Notes: generated by a model from the sequence alone, not told the origin. A stretch of 36,154 nt of DNA from Clostridiales bacterium (GCA_030446305.1 JASUSA010000036.1:1-36154), one strand, 5' to 3'. Positions 1 through 8,164 are shown, numbered from the stretch's first letter. Numbers and translations are program-made.

Positions 1-3000
1 GGGATAATATACGTAAAGCCGTTTATTTTATAGGCGTTGCCGCCGTCTTCATTGATAACGATCACGGGAACGGCCATGCTGTCCACACCATAATCGTCAA
101 CGAGGTTTTTAATGCTCGCCGGCACCTTTATGGTGATGCTCGTGCCGTCAAGTGCCACATAGGTATCTGCCGTTGGCACCACCACTGAGTCAATGTAGAC
201 GCGCGCGCCGTCTTCAAATCCCGCCCCGCTGATCGTCACATAATAACCGCCGTCTGTGGACCCTTTATCCGGCACGATTGTAGTGATCGCAGGCGTTGAC
301 GTTGCTTGTGTGATATAGTAAAACCCTTCCGTATCGGTCTTGCTGTCATTCTTCGTATCGGGGTTGGTAACCGTAAGATCCTTATAGCCCCTGCCCGTTG
401 CAATATAAGGCACTTCAAACATGAGCTGGGTTTTGGAAATAACCGTTACGCGCTTGCCGCTGATATTGCCGTTGGCATCCACCGCATAAGGCGTCTTCAT
501 GATAAGCGACAGCGTCCCAACCGTTATGCCTGTAGCAGTCGTTGAAACAGCTGATGACATGCCCGTTGACGTCGAAGCAATAATATTGCCGGTACTGTTA
601 ACAGACAGTGTATACGACTTGTCCTTGCCGTTTGTCAGAATGGCTTGGCCATTAAAATTTCGGGATAACGTAAAGTATTCTGACCCGCTGTAAAGAATCA
701 CCGCCTCCGTATAGTCAGCGAGCCCTACGGATTTTACGGCATCGGTTGATTCATCAACGCGCACCAAGTGATTATCCATGGTCACTTCAAACATCGGCGT
801 CCCATTAATGGCGATCGTATCCACTCCGAAAGCATCCAGCGTCTGTGTCACGGTTCCCAGCGAGTTGCCATCTGAATCATAAGCATATAAAACACCGCCT
901 ACATACTGAAAACTGTAGACTTCACTTTCTGTATAAATAGCAGGATTGTGATAGGCATCATTGCCAAAAGTCGCCACAGAAGAATCTGCCGCGCTTCGAA
1001 CCACGGTATTCTCATAAAAATCGGAGAATTTGGCCTTGCCAGAATCATTGTAAATGACATTTTCTGCCGCAGGTACCGTGTAATCGACAAAATCAATGTT
1101 GCCATAGGCATCTGTGTGATAGCTGTTTACTTCTTGATCATCTAAGAGGACGCGCGTGCCCATCAGCCGATAGGCATTGATGCCGATTTCAGATGTCGCC
1201 GTCGGGTCTGTTTTTAAAAAGTTATCACCATTGACCACAACCAGTGTGCCATAGCTGCCTCGAACCGGCGAAAAATTAGTAATGCTGGGCGCTTCGTTAA
1301 AAGTCGTCACGTAGGTAAAATCCGAAACCGCCATACCGCCGCTTGGATTCATCAATTGAAGCTGTGTCGTGCCTTCACGCCCCGGCGGTGCTGTAAAGGT
1401 AATGACCATCTTCGTTCCCGTATTGTCCAGATCGCGGGTAAAATCCGTAATGCTCTCGCCATCGAGATTGACAACAATGCCATCTTGGAAATTTGATCCC
1501 GTAATGGTAACCGTTTCACCGCCATCAACGGTGACAATGCTCGGTCTAACGCTCTCAATGACCGGAATATCCGTCGTTTTAATAAATTCAAAATAATCCG
1601 ATTTAATAGATGATTTCCCATATGCCAGTGAATCCCGTGTCGGGTTCGTAATTTGAAGGTGCTTGATTCCCGCATCGGCAATAAGCGTACTCGTTGGCGC
1701 CGTAATAATGATTTTCGTCCCCAACTGATTATTGCTGGTGCCGTCAACCACTTCGTTATCGTCGTTCAACACCGTCATTACCATTTGAATGGGATTACCT
1801 TCACTGTCTCTGAGGATGTATTCTGTCGTTCCGGTTTCGTCCGGTTTGTATTTGATAATCCCGCGGACTTCGTCGAGTCCCGTCACGCTGTTGACAGCCG
1901 TCTCATTTGGGAAAAAACCCAGCTGATAGCGCGTGTTAAAGGTATTGTCGTCATTTTTCTTGATAAAAACCGTTGGATACTGCGTCACAATATTGCCGCT
2001 GGCATCGACAAAGCGGTCGACTAAGAATTTATCGCCCTTGATGGCAATCTGTGTGTCATTGGCAAAATTCATATAACTGCTGTCATAGTCTTCTACCTGT
2101 ATGGTGCTCGGCGTCACACTGGTAATCTCCGGTGTATAAGAACTCGGCTCAAATTCAAAACCGTCCGCTGCTGTAACACTCTGGTTAAAGATATATTTCT
2201 TGCCGCTGTTCGGGCCGCTGCTAACCGTCAGCGTCGTGACGATTTCAATGACGACATCCTTAAACGGGTCGGTTTCAGCGTCGTCAATAACATCCGTCGT
2301 CACAATAATGCTATCCGGAATGCCTTTAATAACCTGATATTTTCCCTGTGCATCCTTTGTAAAAGAGGTTTTCTTGCCGATTTGAACATTGATTTTTCGA
2401 TTGATGTCAACGGGCTCGCCTTTGTAAAAGCCGGACTGGTAGTCGAGTACCAATACCTGCTCATTGGATTCCGTCACGGGATCATTTAAGAAGGTGCCTG
2501 TAGACGTTAAATCGGGAATGCTGAGCGTCGCGAGGTTACGGCCTGATATCTGAACATTGCCGCCGGTATCGGGCCCTATTTCCGGATACACTGTTTCTAT
2601 CGTCGGCTTGTAGCCCGATTCAATAACCGTGTATTGATCATAGTCGCCATCTGTATTGCGAACCACTTCTTCCGCCACAATCTGACCGTTTAAAACATCT
2701 GTAATCACAACATAATAATTACGTCTTTCAAAATCGACGCTCTCAGGCACTTTAACTGTGAGAACGTCCTGCGTGCCGTCGACATTGAGGCCAAGCGAAA
2801 CAAAAGTAGCCCGATTGGTACTGGTATAAGGATCAGAACCATCAAGCGCCTTTAAAAAATAAACCTGATAATTACGCGTATCTGAGAAGTTATCCCCCGT
2901 AAAGTAAACTTCATCACCCTTGGAGCCCGTATTTGGGAACATGGTGACATCGGTTACGCCAAGGTCTTCGACAATGCGAAACGCATTGGTATAGGTATAT

Positions 3001-3662
3001 TCAATTTGAACAGCCGGATCAACCGTTGCATCCGATTTGCTGATAATGATGTTTTGATAACCCAACCGACCTGGGTTTACAGCGTTTATCAGTTCCAATT
3101 TATTCGGATCTGCCGTCGTCCCAAGTGTCGTTCGGGAAAGCCCTGCACCATATGTCGCCGTGATATTCCCTGTATTCACCGTATCTAAAAAGTTACCGTT
3201 AAATGTCAGCATATATGGTTTTGTATCGTCTATATTAACCGTCTGTTTGTCAGAACTCTGGAGATTCGGAAAATCCGCACTGTCGAGGTCAATAATCACA
3301 CTGCCCGCCTTGATGCGTCCTAAAAAGTTTTCCACTTCTTCTGCCGTCAGCGTATACTTTACAAAAGTATTTGTGTTCGTCGTCTTATTTTCGAAGAGTT
3401 GAAAGCCCTTGCCGTCAACGTCGAACAAGAAGTCGACATCCAGCAAATTGGTACCGATGATTTCAACATAGCCCGATTCTGTCGCAAAGACATCGTGATT
3501 AACGGCATATTTGATACTTGTTACCACGATATTGCCATCTGCATCGGTATCAATTATTGCAGCATAGCTCTGAGGCGGCATCATTGCCGAAAGGGTTACA
3601 AAACAAAGCAATACTGCCAATATTTTTTTTATCTTTTTATTCAATCGCTCTCGTCTCATCAT
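1..3662 (-). CDS. Secreted multi-domain IPT/TIG repeat protein (3' end beyond window)
   Basis: The frame stays open from the ATGATG at 3662/3659 to the window edge, giving at least 1220 residues. The C-terminus is missing. The N-terminus is a classic signal peptide: a run of Arg/Lys (MMRRERLNKKIKK), a hydrophobic core (ILAVLLCFVTLSA) and a probable cleavage site after SYA. Immunoglobulin-like IPT/TIG units recur, each with an 'I..V.P..G...GG..V.I.G.NF' opening, near residues 235, 350, 505, 697, 790 and 1120. Between them are beta-rich linkers. GGAG at 3668-3671 supports the start. IPT/TIG domains in large exported proteins usually serve as surface adhesion or scaffold modules; no catalytic domain is visible. 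The last visible residues (GFTYII) look like the end of one more TIG unit, so cell-wall anchor or other C-terminal domains may follow. Export and surface role are inferred; binding partner unknown. Confidence 0.85.
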   Translation of the reverse strand, partial: MMRRERLNKKIKKILAVLLCFVTLSAMMPPQSYAAIIDTDADGNIVVTSIKYAVNHDVFATESGYVEIIGTNLLDVDFLFDVDGKGFQLFENKTTNTNTFVKYTLTAEEVENFLGRIKAGSVIIDLDSADFPNLQSSDKQTVNIDDTKPYMLTFNGNFLDTVNTGNITATYGAGLSRTTLGTTADPNKLELINAVNPGRLGYQNIIISKSDATVDPAVQIEYTYTNAFRIVEDLGVTDVTMFPNTGSKGDEVYFTGDNFSDTRNYQVYFLKALDGSDPYTSTNRATFVSLGLNVDGTQDVLTVKVPESVDFERRNYYVVITDVLNGQIVAEEVVRNTDGDYDQYTVIESGYKPTIETVYPEIGPDTGGNVQISGRNLATLSIPDLTSTGTFLNDPVTESNEQVLVLDYQSGFYKGEPVDINRKINVQIGKKTSFTKDAQGKYQVIKGIPDSIIVTTDVIDDAETDPFKDVVIEIVTTLTVSSGPNSGKKYIFNQSVTAADGFEFEPSSYTPEITSVTPSTIQVEDYDSSYMNFANDTQIAIKGDKFLVDRFVDASGNIVTQYPTVFIKKNDDNTFNTRYQLGFFPNETAVNSVTGLDEVRGIIKYKPDETGTTEYILRDSEGNPIQMVMTVLNDDNEVVDGTSNNQLGTKIIITAPTSTLIADAGIKHLQITNPTRDSLAYGKSSIKSDYFEFIKTTDIPVIESVRPSIVTVDGGETVTITGSNFQDGIVVNLDGESITDFTRDLDNTGTKMVITFTAPPGREGTTQLQLMNPSGGMAVSDFTYVTTFNEAPSITNFSPVRGSYGTLVVVNGDNFLKTDPTATSEIGINAYRLMGTRVLLDDQEVNSYHTDAYGNIDFVDYTVPAAENVIYNDSGKAKFSDFYENTVVRSAADSSVATFGNDAYHNPAIYTESEVYSFQYVGGVLYAYDSDGNSLGTVTQTLDAFGVDTIAINGTPMFEVTMDNHLVRVDESTDAVKSVGLADYTEAVILYSGSEYFTLSRNFNGQAILTNGKDKSYTLSVNSTGNIIASTSTGMSSAVSTTATGITVGTLSLIMKTPYAVDANGNISGKRVTVISKTQLMFEVPYIATGRGYKDLTVTNPDTKNDSKTDTEGFYYITQATSTPAITTIVPDKGSTDGGYYVTISGAGFEDGARVYIDSVVVPTADTYVALDGTSITIKVPASIKNLVDDYGVDSMAVPVIVINEDGGNAYKINGFTYII

Positions 3663-3703
3663 TTCATCTCCAAAAATGAATATAGCAAACCCATGTTAAT
3701 ATC

Positions 3704-3712
3704 ATTATAACA
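3704..3712 (-). promoter_or_regulatory. Extended -10 promoter of the IPT/TIG gene
   Basis: On the minus strand a TATAAT hexamer (3704-3709) is preceded by TGT, giving an extended -10. No good -35 is seen 16-18 bp upstream. It lies about 40 bp before the start codon at 3662. Confidence 0.5.
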
Positions 3713-3830
3713 GGGTTTTCGATCCTTGGGTTTACAGCGGCATTACAATCATATGTCAAAACGGCGAACCGTTTTTTGTCACCTTTTACACAGGGCATCA
3801 TTCATTAATATCGGCATTCTCAGTGCGTTT

Positions 3831-3872
3831 CCTTAATTTTCTTTCATGTGTGTCACCTTAATTTTCTATCAT
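3831..3872. repeat. Direct repeat of 17 bp, period 25
   Basis: CCTTAATTTTCTTTCAT at 3831-3847 returns as CCTTAATTTTCTATCAT at 3856-3872 with one mismatch. It lies in the 369-bp spacer (3663-4031) between the IPT/TIG gene and the GAF gene. Otherwise this spacer holds only the promoter, the terminator and the short repeats listed here. The role is unknown; a regulator site upstream of the IPT/TIG promoter is one possibility. Confidence 0.45.
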
Positions 3873-3945
3873 AAGCATTCAAATGTATGTAAATATTTTC
3901 ATATTGTCATCGGAGACATCGCTTTCGATTCTCTTTTAAACACAG

Positions 3946-3978
3946 CAAAAACCGCTCAGTCAGTGGAACCCGAGCGGC
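3946..3978 (-). terminator. Intrinsic terminator of the fapA-GAF operon
   Basis: Minus-strand stem GCCGCTC (3978-3972) pairs with GAGCGGT (3957-3951; one G-U pair) around a 14-nt loop. A T-run follows at 3951-3947. It sits about 55 bp past the GAF gene stop. Confidence 0.7.
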
Positions 3979-3983
3979 TATCA

Positions 3984-4031
3984 GTGGTAAATCATGGTAT
4001 AGAAATGGTATAAAAATGGTTTGGAAATGGT
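3984..4031. repeat. Degenerate 11-bp tandem repeat after a stop codon
   Basis: Read on the minus strand, units of about 11 bp starting ACCAT (ACCATTTCCAA, ACCATTTTTAT, ACCATTTCTAT, ACCATGATTT) follow directly after the TAA of the GAF gene. It looks like a slippage-derived microsatellite; compare 8026-8164, 11684-11749 and 17952-17991. Confidence 0.6.
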
Positions 4032-5912
4032 TTAAGCATTGGCTTCCAGCCTTTCAATGGCTGCCATAATTGATTCCGGTGTCGGGTTGATGAGCAGTCC
4101 TCTTTTTGCCGCTGCATCCGCTGAAACCCCATCTGAAAAGCACACGCGTACACTTCGAATATCGACAAAATCTGAACAGTTGATCAATGACAATACATTG
4201 TCTGCAGCCACGTTCGCATTATCCTCATCTATGTCCTTTTTCATCATTGTCTCAGTCATTTTATGACAATCTCGGCCATCATCGGATTTTACTGATTTTA
4301 CAGTCACTTGATACGGCGTACCAAAGCAGTGAAAATCTTCTGCGTATTTTTCACATAATGCCCTTAGCGCCACCTCTGGCTTTAACATGTAATCATTTTG
4401 ATAGACGGCATTTTTCTGCATCTGGTTGAGTACCGGCGCAATGCTGTTTGAAAGCATTTCAATCATGCTGACCTGTGTTTCAAAAAGTCTGAATCGCGTC
4501 CGCGTTACCAGTATATACCCCAGTGGCGTCTGCCCGTACTGATTCATGGTGATAGGCGCTAACACCATGCAGTTGCAGCTGTTCGCATCAAGTGCCCGCA
4601 GCTGTTTTAAGGCTGCATCAACCGTATAGTGAACCGTAAGCGAATCGGTGGACATCTCCCTGACCCAAGCAATATTTTCATAGACAAGCTGTTCCGGCGT
4701 CATGCCATAGCTGGCTGCAATGACAGGGGTCTCTGCATTAAAAGAAAAAACAGCCGCCGCTTCAACGCCAAATGTCAGCGTCAGGGCATCCATCACCAGA
4801 TGATAAAGCTCTTCCGGACTTTCTGCACGGTTAATACTTTTGATAATCTTGTTCACCTGTCTCAGCGTATTATACTTCAGCCGAAGTTCTTCCTTCTGGG
4901 CGACAATGGTTTCATATTGATGTGCCTTCACCAGTGCGATATACATCAATGAAGCAATGTCGCGAATGCGCTCAAAAATATCTTCTGTATAGGCTTTGCC
5001 ACCAATTGGGCTGCCAATGGTAATCACACCCATTATGGTTTCTGCTTCATTAACCAATAAGATAAGATAGGTAGCTGACAGCATTTCAAAGGGCAGCAGT
5101 GTCTCAAAAATAGCACGCAGCACCACTGCATCTCGTTCCAAATGATATATGACCTGCTGGTTGATGCACTTGCTGCTGCGGAGCTTCAAATCACCCGCCA
5201 TTGCGATGCCGCCTTTTAAGTCGTCATAGGCTTTAATTTTAATACACTGCTCTGCCGTATCAAAGAGTCCGATCGCCGTCGTTGAACTTGCTGTGAGTTC
5301 ACGAATGACGTCGAGGCTCAATTGCAGGATTCGCTGTGTATCAAGTTCTGAAAACAGCAGTTTCATCGTCTGCGAAATCGATTCTAGGTTGAAAATGCGC
5401 TTATCGATTTCACGGCGCATGGTGGCGCGTTCAAAATAGCGAAATGCTTTTTCAATGGACAAATTCATCAGATAATTGAACCGCGTCAAAAATAAATCGC
5501 CAAGGGCCAAATCAGCATCAGCGTCAATGCTGAATATAAAACCATACAACTGATCGTCTGCAATTAAGGGTATAATCTTCGACAGATTGCCGATCCCTTT
5601 CACTGCCGATTCAAAATAGGTTTCCTGCAAATTTCGGTCGGTTATCATAAATCCCTTGCGCACGGCAAAATCATCATGCTGTGCCGTTTTCAATATTGCC
5701 TTCGGACCACCGTATGCCCCTTTTGAAAACTGCAGCTCATAATACTGGGTTTCACTGTTCAAGCGATAAATGGCTGAAGCCTCAGGTTTTTCAAAAGCAT
5801 TAAAGATCATAAACCCGTATTCAATAATCTGTTCCAAATGTAAATTTTGCGAAAAAAAGTCGATACTGCTTAACAGTGCTTCGTATGCAGCATCATCGGG
5901 GTTCATCATCAT
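4032..5912 (-). CDS. Multi-GAF-domain sensor-like protein without output domain
   Basis: A soluble protein of 626 residues. The ATG at 5912 is chosen because AGGAGGA (5928-5922) lies 9 nt upstream and overlaps the stop codon of the preceding gene. An upstream in-frame extension lies inside that gene and has no such site. Three GAF-like alpha/beta regions can be outlined at roughly 1-170, 195-360 and 385-535, joined by long helices that look like coiled-coil linkers (for example IVAQKEELRLKYNTLRQV). The C-terminal 90 residues are unassigned. No histidine kinase, GGDEF, EAL, HD-GYP or helix-turn-helix region is evident, so the output is unknown. GAF domains typically bind small ligands or mediate dimers. 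Tight coupling to the FapA/DUF342 gene implies a joint role, perhaps in surface organelle or signalling control. The GAF assignment is by overall pattern, not by a diagnostic motif. Confidence 0.7.
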   Translation of the reverse strand: MMMNPDDAAYEALLSSIDFFSQNLHLEQIIEYGFMIFNAFEKPEASAIYRLNSETQYYELQFSKGAYGGPKAILKTAQHDDFAVRKGFMITDRNLQETYFESAVKGIGNLSKIIPLIADDQLYGFIFSIDADADLALGDLFLTRFNYLMNLSIEKAFRYFERATMRREIDKRIFNLESISQTMKLLFSELDTQRILQLSLDVIRELTASSTTAIGLFDTAEQCIKIKAYDDLKGGIAMAGDLKLRSSKCINQQVIYHLERDAVVLRAIFETLLPFEMLSATYLILLVNEAETIMGVITIGSPIGGKAYTEDIFERIRDIASLMYIALVKAHQYETIVAQKEELRLKYNTLRQVNKIIKSINRAESPEELYHLVMDALTLTFGVEAAAVFSFNAETPVIAASYGMTPEQLVYENIAWVREMSTDSLTVHYTVDAALKQLRALDANSCNCMVLAPITMNQYGQTPLGYILVTRTRFRLFETQVSMIEMLSNSIAPVLNQMQKNAVYQNDYMLKPEVALRALCEKYAEDFHCFGTPYQVTVKSVKSDDGRDCHKMTETMMKKDIDEDNANVAADNVLSLINCSDFVDIRSVRVCFSDGVSADAAAKRGLLINPTPESIMAAIERLEANA

Positions 5913-5926
5913 TTTTTGCGGTCCTC

Positions 5927-7510
5927 CTATTCGTAGATATGAATCTGATTGTCCTGAACATAAAAAGAACAAGTCATTGTTTCGACAATGCGCCGATTCA
6001 GCCTTTTTAACGCCATCATTGTCTTTGGATAAACAGATTGATAGACCCGAAGTTCCGCTTCACCGCGTATTTTGAGTATTGTTTCGACTTTTTCAATTTG
6101 CGTTGTCAAAACTTCGAGTTCTTCGTTTAAAACATCGTAGTTTTCAATGAGATAATGATACGTGTTCACTGCGCGCTGGTCCAAACGCTCCAAGTTTTCT
6201 TCAAAGATTTCCAGTTTCCGCTTCATGCGATTGATTCCGCCAACGGCTTCTTGATGTTTCCGTTTAAGCACGGCCAGCTGCGCCTTCATATCACCGCGCT
6301 CAAAACCCTCAATGCTGATATGCGTCTGTCTTTCAAGTGCATTGCCAATACTGCCGGACACAACACAGTGTTTTGCATAAATTTCCCCGCCGACCACTTT
6401 GCCCTTCTGAGGATCGATGAAAACCTTGTCGGCCTTCAAAACACTGTCAAATGCGTAAAGCTGTACATTGATCAATTCACCTGCTTCTAAATACCCTTCA
6501 TTGACAAATTTCAAATATATTGCCTTCTTCGCCAATATCCGGCCTTCATACTTGCCGTTCATGCCGCCGAGTATATGGACAGATTCTTCCTTTGATTCAA
6601 TCCGATCAACGGCACCAACACCGGATGCACCTTTAATGACAATTTTACCGGTAGCTTCCACCGTAAACTTATCTTGTACCGTGCCAAGCACCGTGACATC
6701 GCCGTCAAAGTAAATATTGCCCGTTTCATAATCAACATCGCCATGCACGATCAAATGGTTTTCAACGGCAATTTTATCGTTTTTAATATGAACAGCACCG
6801 TTTATTTTGGCTCTTAGGACGAAGCGATCAACTTCATAGCGCTCAACAACAGTTACCGGATCGTATTTGAGTTTCATATCCCTTCCTGAACGCGATGGTA
6901 CGCGGTTTCCCTTTACCGTCATACCGTCAACCCCGTGCGTCGGCAATATTTTTTCGCCAAGCCAGTCATCTTTTTGCACATTGTGAATCAAACCGAGTTC
7001 ATAGTGGTCAGCCTGCCCCTTCTCATTTAGCTTTGGCATTTTCCCTGACGTTTCATAATAACGGCATTTCGCATCTTCACCCGGAATGGGTTCAATCCCC
7101 TTGGCGATTAATATTTTTTCATTGGCGCAGCAGTCTCGATGCAAAACCTCATGCTGAATACCAGCCGTCACCTGATGATCTGCAAGTGCCTCATAGACTT
7201 CCTTTATCAGTTCATTGTTTGACTGCTCCCATTCCTGCTTTGATAAATTAAACTTAACGTAGACCTGCATCTCGTCCTTGCTGATTTCTATTTCAAGGCG
7301 AGGCTTTTTTTCACCAATGCAAACGGGCGCTTGATCGGCTGTTTTTAACGCTGTCATCATCTCTGTAAATTTTGTGATTTTAATCTGCGGCAACGCTTTT
7401 AAAATGTGATTGATTTGGATTGTCGTCAGTCCGATTTGGCTGACCTTTATAAAAACCTGCTCGCCATTTTCAAAAAAATCAATTGCCTCAGAGTGAAAGA
7501 TATTTTTCAT
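5927..7510 (-). CDS. FapA / DUF342 family protein
   Basis: 527 residues. It has the family's typical layout: an N-terminal alpha/beta part, then the DUF342 core with KGIEPIPGEDAKCRYY near residue 135, and a beta-helix-like run (HGDVDYETGNIYFDGDVTVLG, then KIVIKGASG and VVGGEIYAKH). A long coiled coil follows at roughly 400-490. In Vibrio the family founder FapA takes part in polar flagellar assembly. In Firmicutes DUF342 proteins are widespread and poorly characterised, so the flagellar name is only a label. No other flagellar gene lies in this window. The start at 7510 is preceded by a short GAGG site and a clear promoter. The stop overlaps the ribosome binding site of the GAF gene, so the two are co-translated. 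Confident on family, unsure on function. Confidence 0.85.
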   Translation of the reverse strand: MKNIFHSEAIDFFENGEQVFIKVSQIGLTTIQINHILKALPQIKITKFTEMMTALKTADQAPVCIGEKKPRLEIEISKDEMQVYVKFNLSKQEWEQSNNELIKEVYEALADHQVTAGIQHEVLHRDCCANEKILIAKGIEPIPGEDAKCRYYETSGKMPKLNEKGQADHYELGLIHNVQKDDWLGEKILPTHGVDGMTVKGNRVPSRSGRDMKLKYDPVTVVERYEVDRFVLRAKINGAVHIKNDKIAVENHLIVHGDVDYETGNIYFDGDVTVLGTVQDKFTVEATGKIVIKGASGVGAVDRIESKEESVHILGGMNGKYEGRILAKKAIYLKFVNEGYLEAGELINVQLYAFDSVLKADKVFIDPQKGKVVGGEIYAKHCVVSGSIGNALERQTHISIEGFERGDMKAQLAVLKRKHQEAVGGINRMKRKLEIFEENLERLDQRAVNTYHYLIENYDVLNEELEVLTTQIEKVETILKIRGEAELRVYQSVYPKTMMALKRLNRRIVETMTCSFYVQDNQIHIYE

Positions 7511-7537
7511 AACGCCTCACAGTCCCTAGTAGGATAC

Positions 7538-7566
7538 ATTTTAGGTATATAGTTGTATTTTAACAA
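7538..7566 (-). promoter_or_regulatory. Sigma-A promoter of the fapA-GAF operon
   Basis: Minus strand TTGTTA (7566-7561), 17-bp spacer, TAAAAT (7543-7538). Transcription would begin near 7531, about 20 nt before the fapA start codon. Confidence 0.7.
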
Positions 7567-7620
7567 CATTCTATTTGGCGTAGATTAATTTAATGTTAAA
7601 TATAGATGTGAAAAATTCAA

Positions 7621-7653
7621 AAAAGAAAAAACGCCATCTGGGAAATGGCGTTT
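7621..7653 (-). terminator. Intrinsic terminator of the candidate RNA
   Basis: A 9-bp stem AAACGCCAT/ATGGCGTTT with a 7-nt loop (7638-7644). On the minus strand it is followed by TTTTTTCTTTT. No protein gene ends nearby on this strand: the nearest upstream stop, at 8509, has its own terminator at 8270. It therefore marks the end of a separate transcript. Confidence 0.75.
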
Positions 7654-7716
7654 CACAATCGGGGAGTGGAGAGTTTTGGGCGTCTCTCCACAGCAAATTA
7701 TGTTTGGGTTGCCTTA
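7621..7716 (-). ncRNA. Candidate short terminated RNA upstream of fapA
   Basis: On the minus strand an extended -10 (TGC then TAGTAT, around 7732-7724) precedes a stretch of about 95 nt containing two hairpins. The first has arms GTGGAGAG/CTCTCCAC (7691-7684 with 7673-7666). The second is the terminator, with arms AAACGCCAT/ATGGCGTTT (7653-7645 with 7637-7629) followed by a T-rich run to 7621. The 5' part is unpaired and C-rich (ACCCAAACAT). It matches no riboswitch class I can recognise. It ends before the fapA promoter, so it is either an independent sRNA or an attenuated upstream leader of fapA. The -35 is poor, and expression is inferred. Confidence 0.45.
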
Positions 7717-7902
7717 AAAGGTTATCCTTATACTAGCACAGCTATGTGTCTTTTGTGTGTCTTTTTATAAATATTTTTCATGAAGTTTCACTTTTTAAAA
7801 AAAGAATTTTATCAATTTGGAACCGTTAACAGATTGTTCAAATTTTAAAAATAGTTTAGCCACATCTCTCCTTTATGATAGGAGTATGTTAACAAATACA
7901 TT

Positions 7903-7986
7903 ATGAATCCCCCAATGAATAATGTTAGATATCAAGCAGTTATGCGCTATAAACGCCCCCCCGTTTATACGCTGAAAAATTTCTAA
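7903..7986 (+). CDS. Possible 27-residue peptide inside the C-rich RNA
   Basis: ATG at 7903 to TAA at 7986 encodes MNPPMNNVRYQAVMRYKRPP followed by VYTLKNF. The C-rich runs encode the Pro-Pro pairs. AGGAG (7880-7884) is 18 nt upstream, too far for good initiation. A six-codon frame (7886-7906) lies closer and its TGA overlaps the ATG, allowing coupled translation. The peptide is basic and aromatic, with no signal sequence. It could be a real small protein, making this a dual-function RNA, or a chance frame. The perfect stem with a C6 loop suggests the RNA structure is what is selected. Confidence 0.22.
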   Translation: MNPPMNNVRYQAVMRYKRPPVYTLKNF

Positions 7987-8000
7987 TTTCCCCCCTAAGA

Positions 8001-8028
8001 AAAGACCTGAAAAGGTCTTTCTTTTTTT
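8001..8028 (+). terminator. Plus-strand intrinsic terminator
   Basis: The stem AAAGACCT/AGGTCTTT (8001-8008, 8013-8020) closes a GAAA tetraloop and is followed by CTTTTTTT. There is no T-run on the other side, so it works on the plus strand. No annotated plus-strand protein gene precedes it, which supports the RNA at 7880-8028. Confidence 0.85.
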
Positions 8029-8164
8029 ATGCCCAGTTTATGCCCAGTTTATGCTCTATTTATATGCTCTATTTTATGTTCTGGTTTATGCTCTGCTTTA
8101 CGTTCTGCTTTACGTTCTGCTTTATGCTCTGCTTTACGTTCTGCTTTATGCTCCGGTTCATGCC
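8026..8164. repeat. Degenerate 11-13 bp tandem repeat, about eleven copies
   Basis: Units of the form TTTAYGYTCTGC follow one another (TTTATGCCCAG twice, TTTATGCTCTA, then alternating TTTATGCTCTGC and TTTACGTTCTGC, ending TTTATGCTCCGG). On the minus strand one frame would read as alternating Glu-His-Lys-Ala / Glu-Arg-Lys-Ala, but it has no start codon. It directly follows the terminator at 8028. It looks like an expanding minisatellite with no gene content. The stretch 8165-8257 shows nothing I can assign. Confidence 0.75.

Larger units (their letters stand above)
7880..8028 (+). ncRNA. Candidate plus-strand RNA with a C6-loop hairpin and C-rich segments
   Basis: A plus-strand hairpin has an 11-bp stem: GCG plus TATAAACG (7944-7946, 7948-7955) against CGTTTATA plus CGC (7962-7972). 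It has one bulged C and a loop of exactly six cytosines (7956-7961). Further C-runs flank it at 7909-7913 (5 C) and 7990-7995 (6 C). A strong terminator closes the unit at 8001-8028. Exposed C-rich loops are typical of regulatory RNAs that pair with G-rich ribosome binding sites. The actinobacterial 6C RNA and the staphylococcal Rsa RNAs are precedents in form, not claimed homologues. A TATGAT -10 (7874-7879) is plausible, but its -35 is poor. The 5' end is therefore a guess. Confidence 0.5.

Noticed and set aside
1369-2024. Plus-strand open frames within 1-3660
   Set aside because: They are shadows of the minus-strand IPT/TIG gene, whose frame shows a signal peptide and repeated domain motifs.
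5913-5972. Extended N-terminus of the GAF protein
   Set aside because: The extra 20 residues lie in the fapA coding region, and AGGAGG fits the start at 5912.
8026-8164. CRISPR array or a repetitive Glu-His-Lys-Ala peptide gene
   Set aside because: Units are 11-13 bp without spacers, so not CRISPR. The coding-like frame on the minus strand has a stop before it and no start codon.
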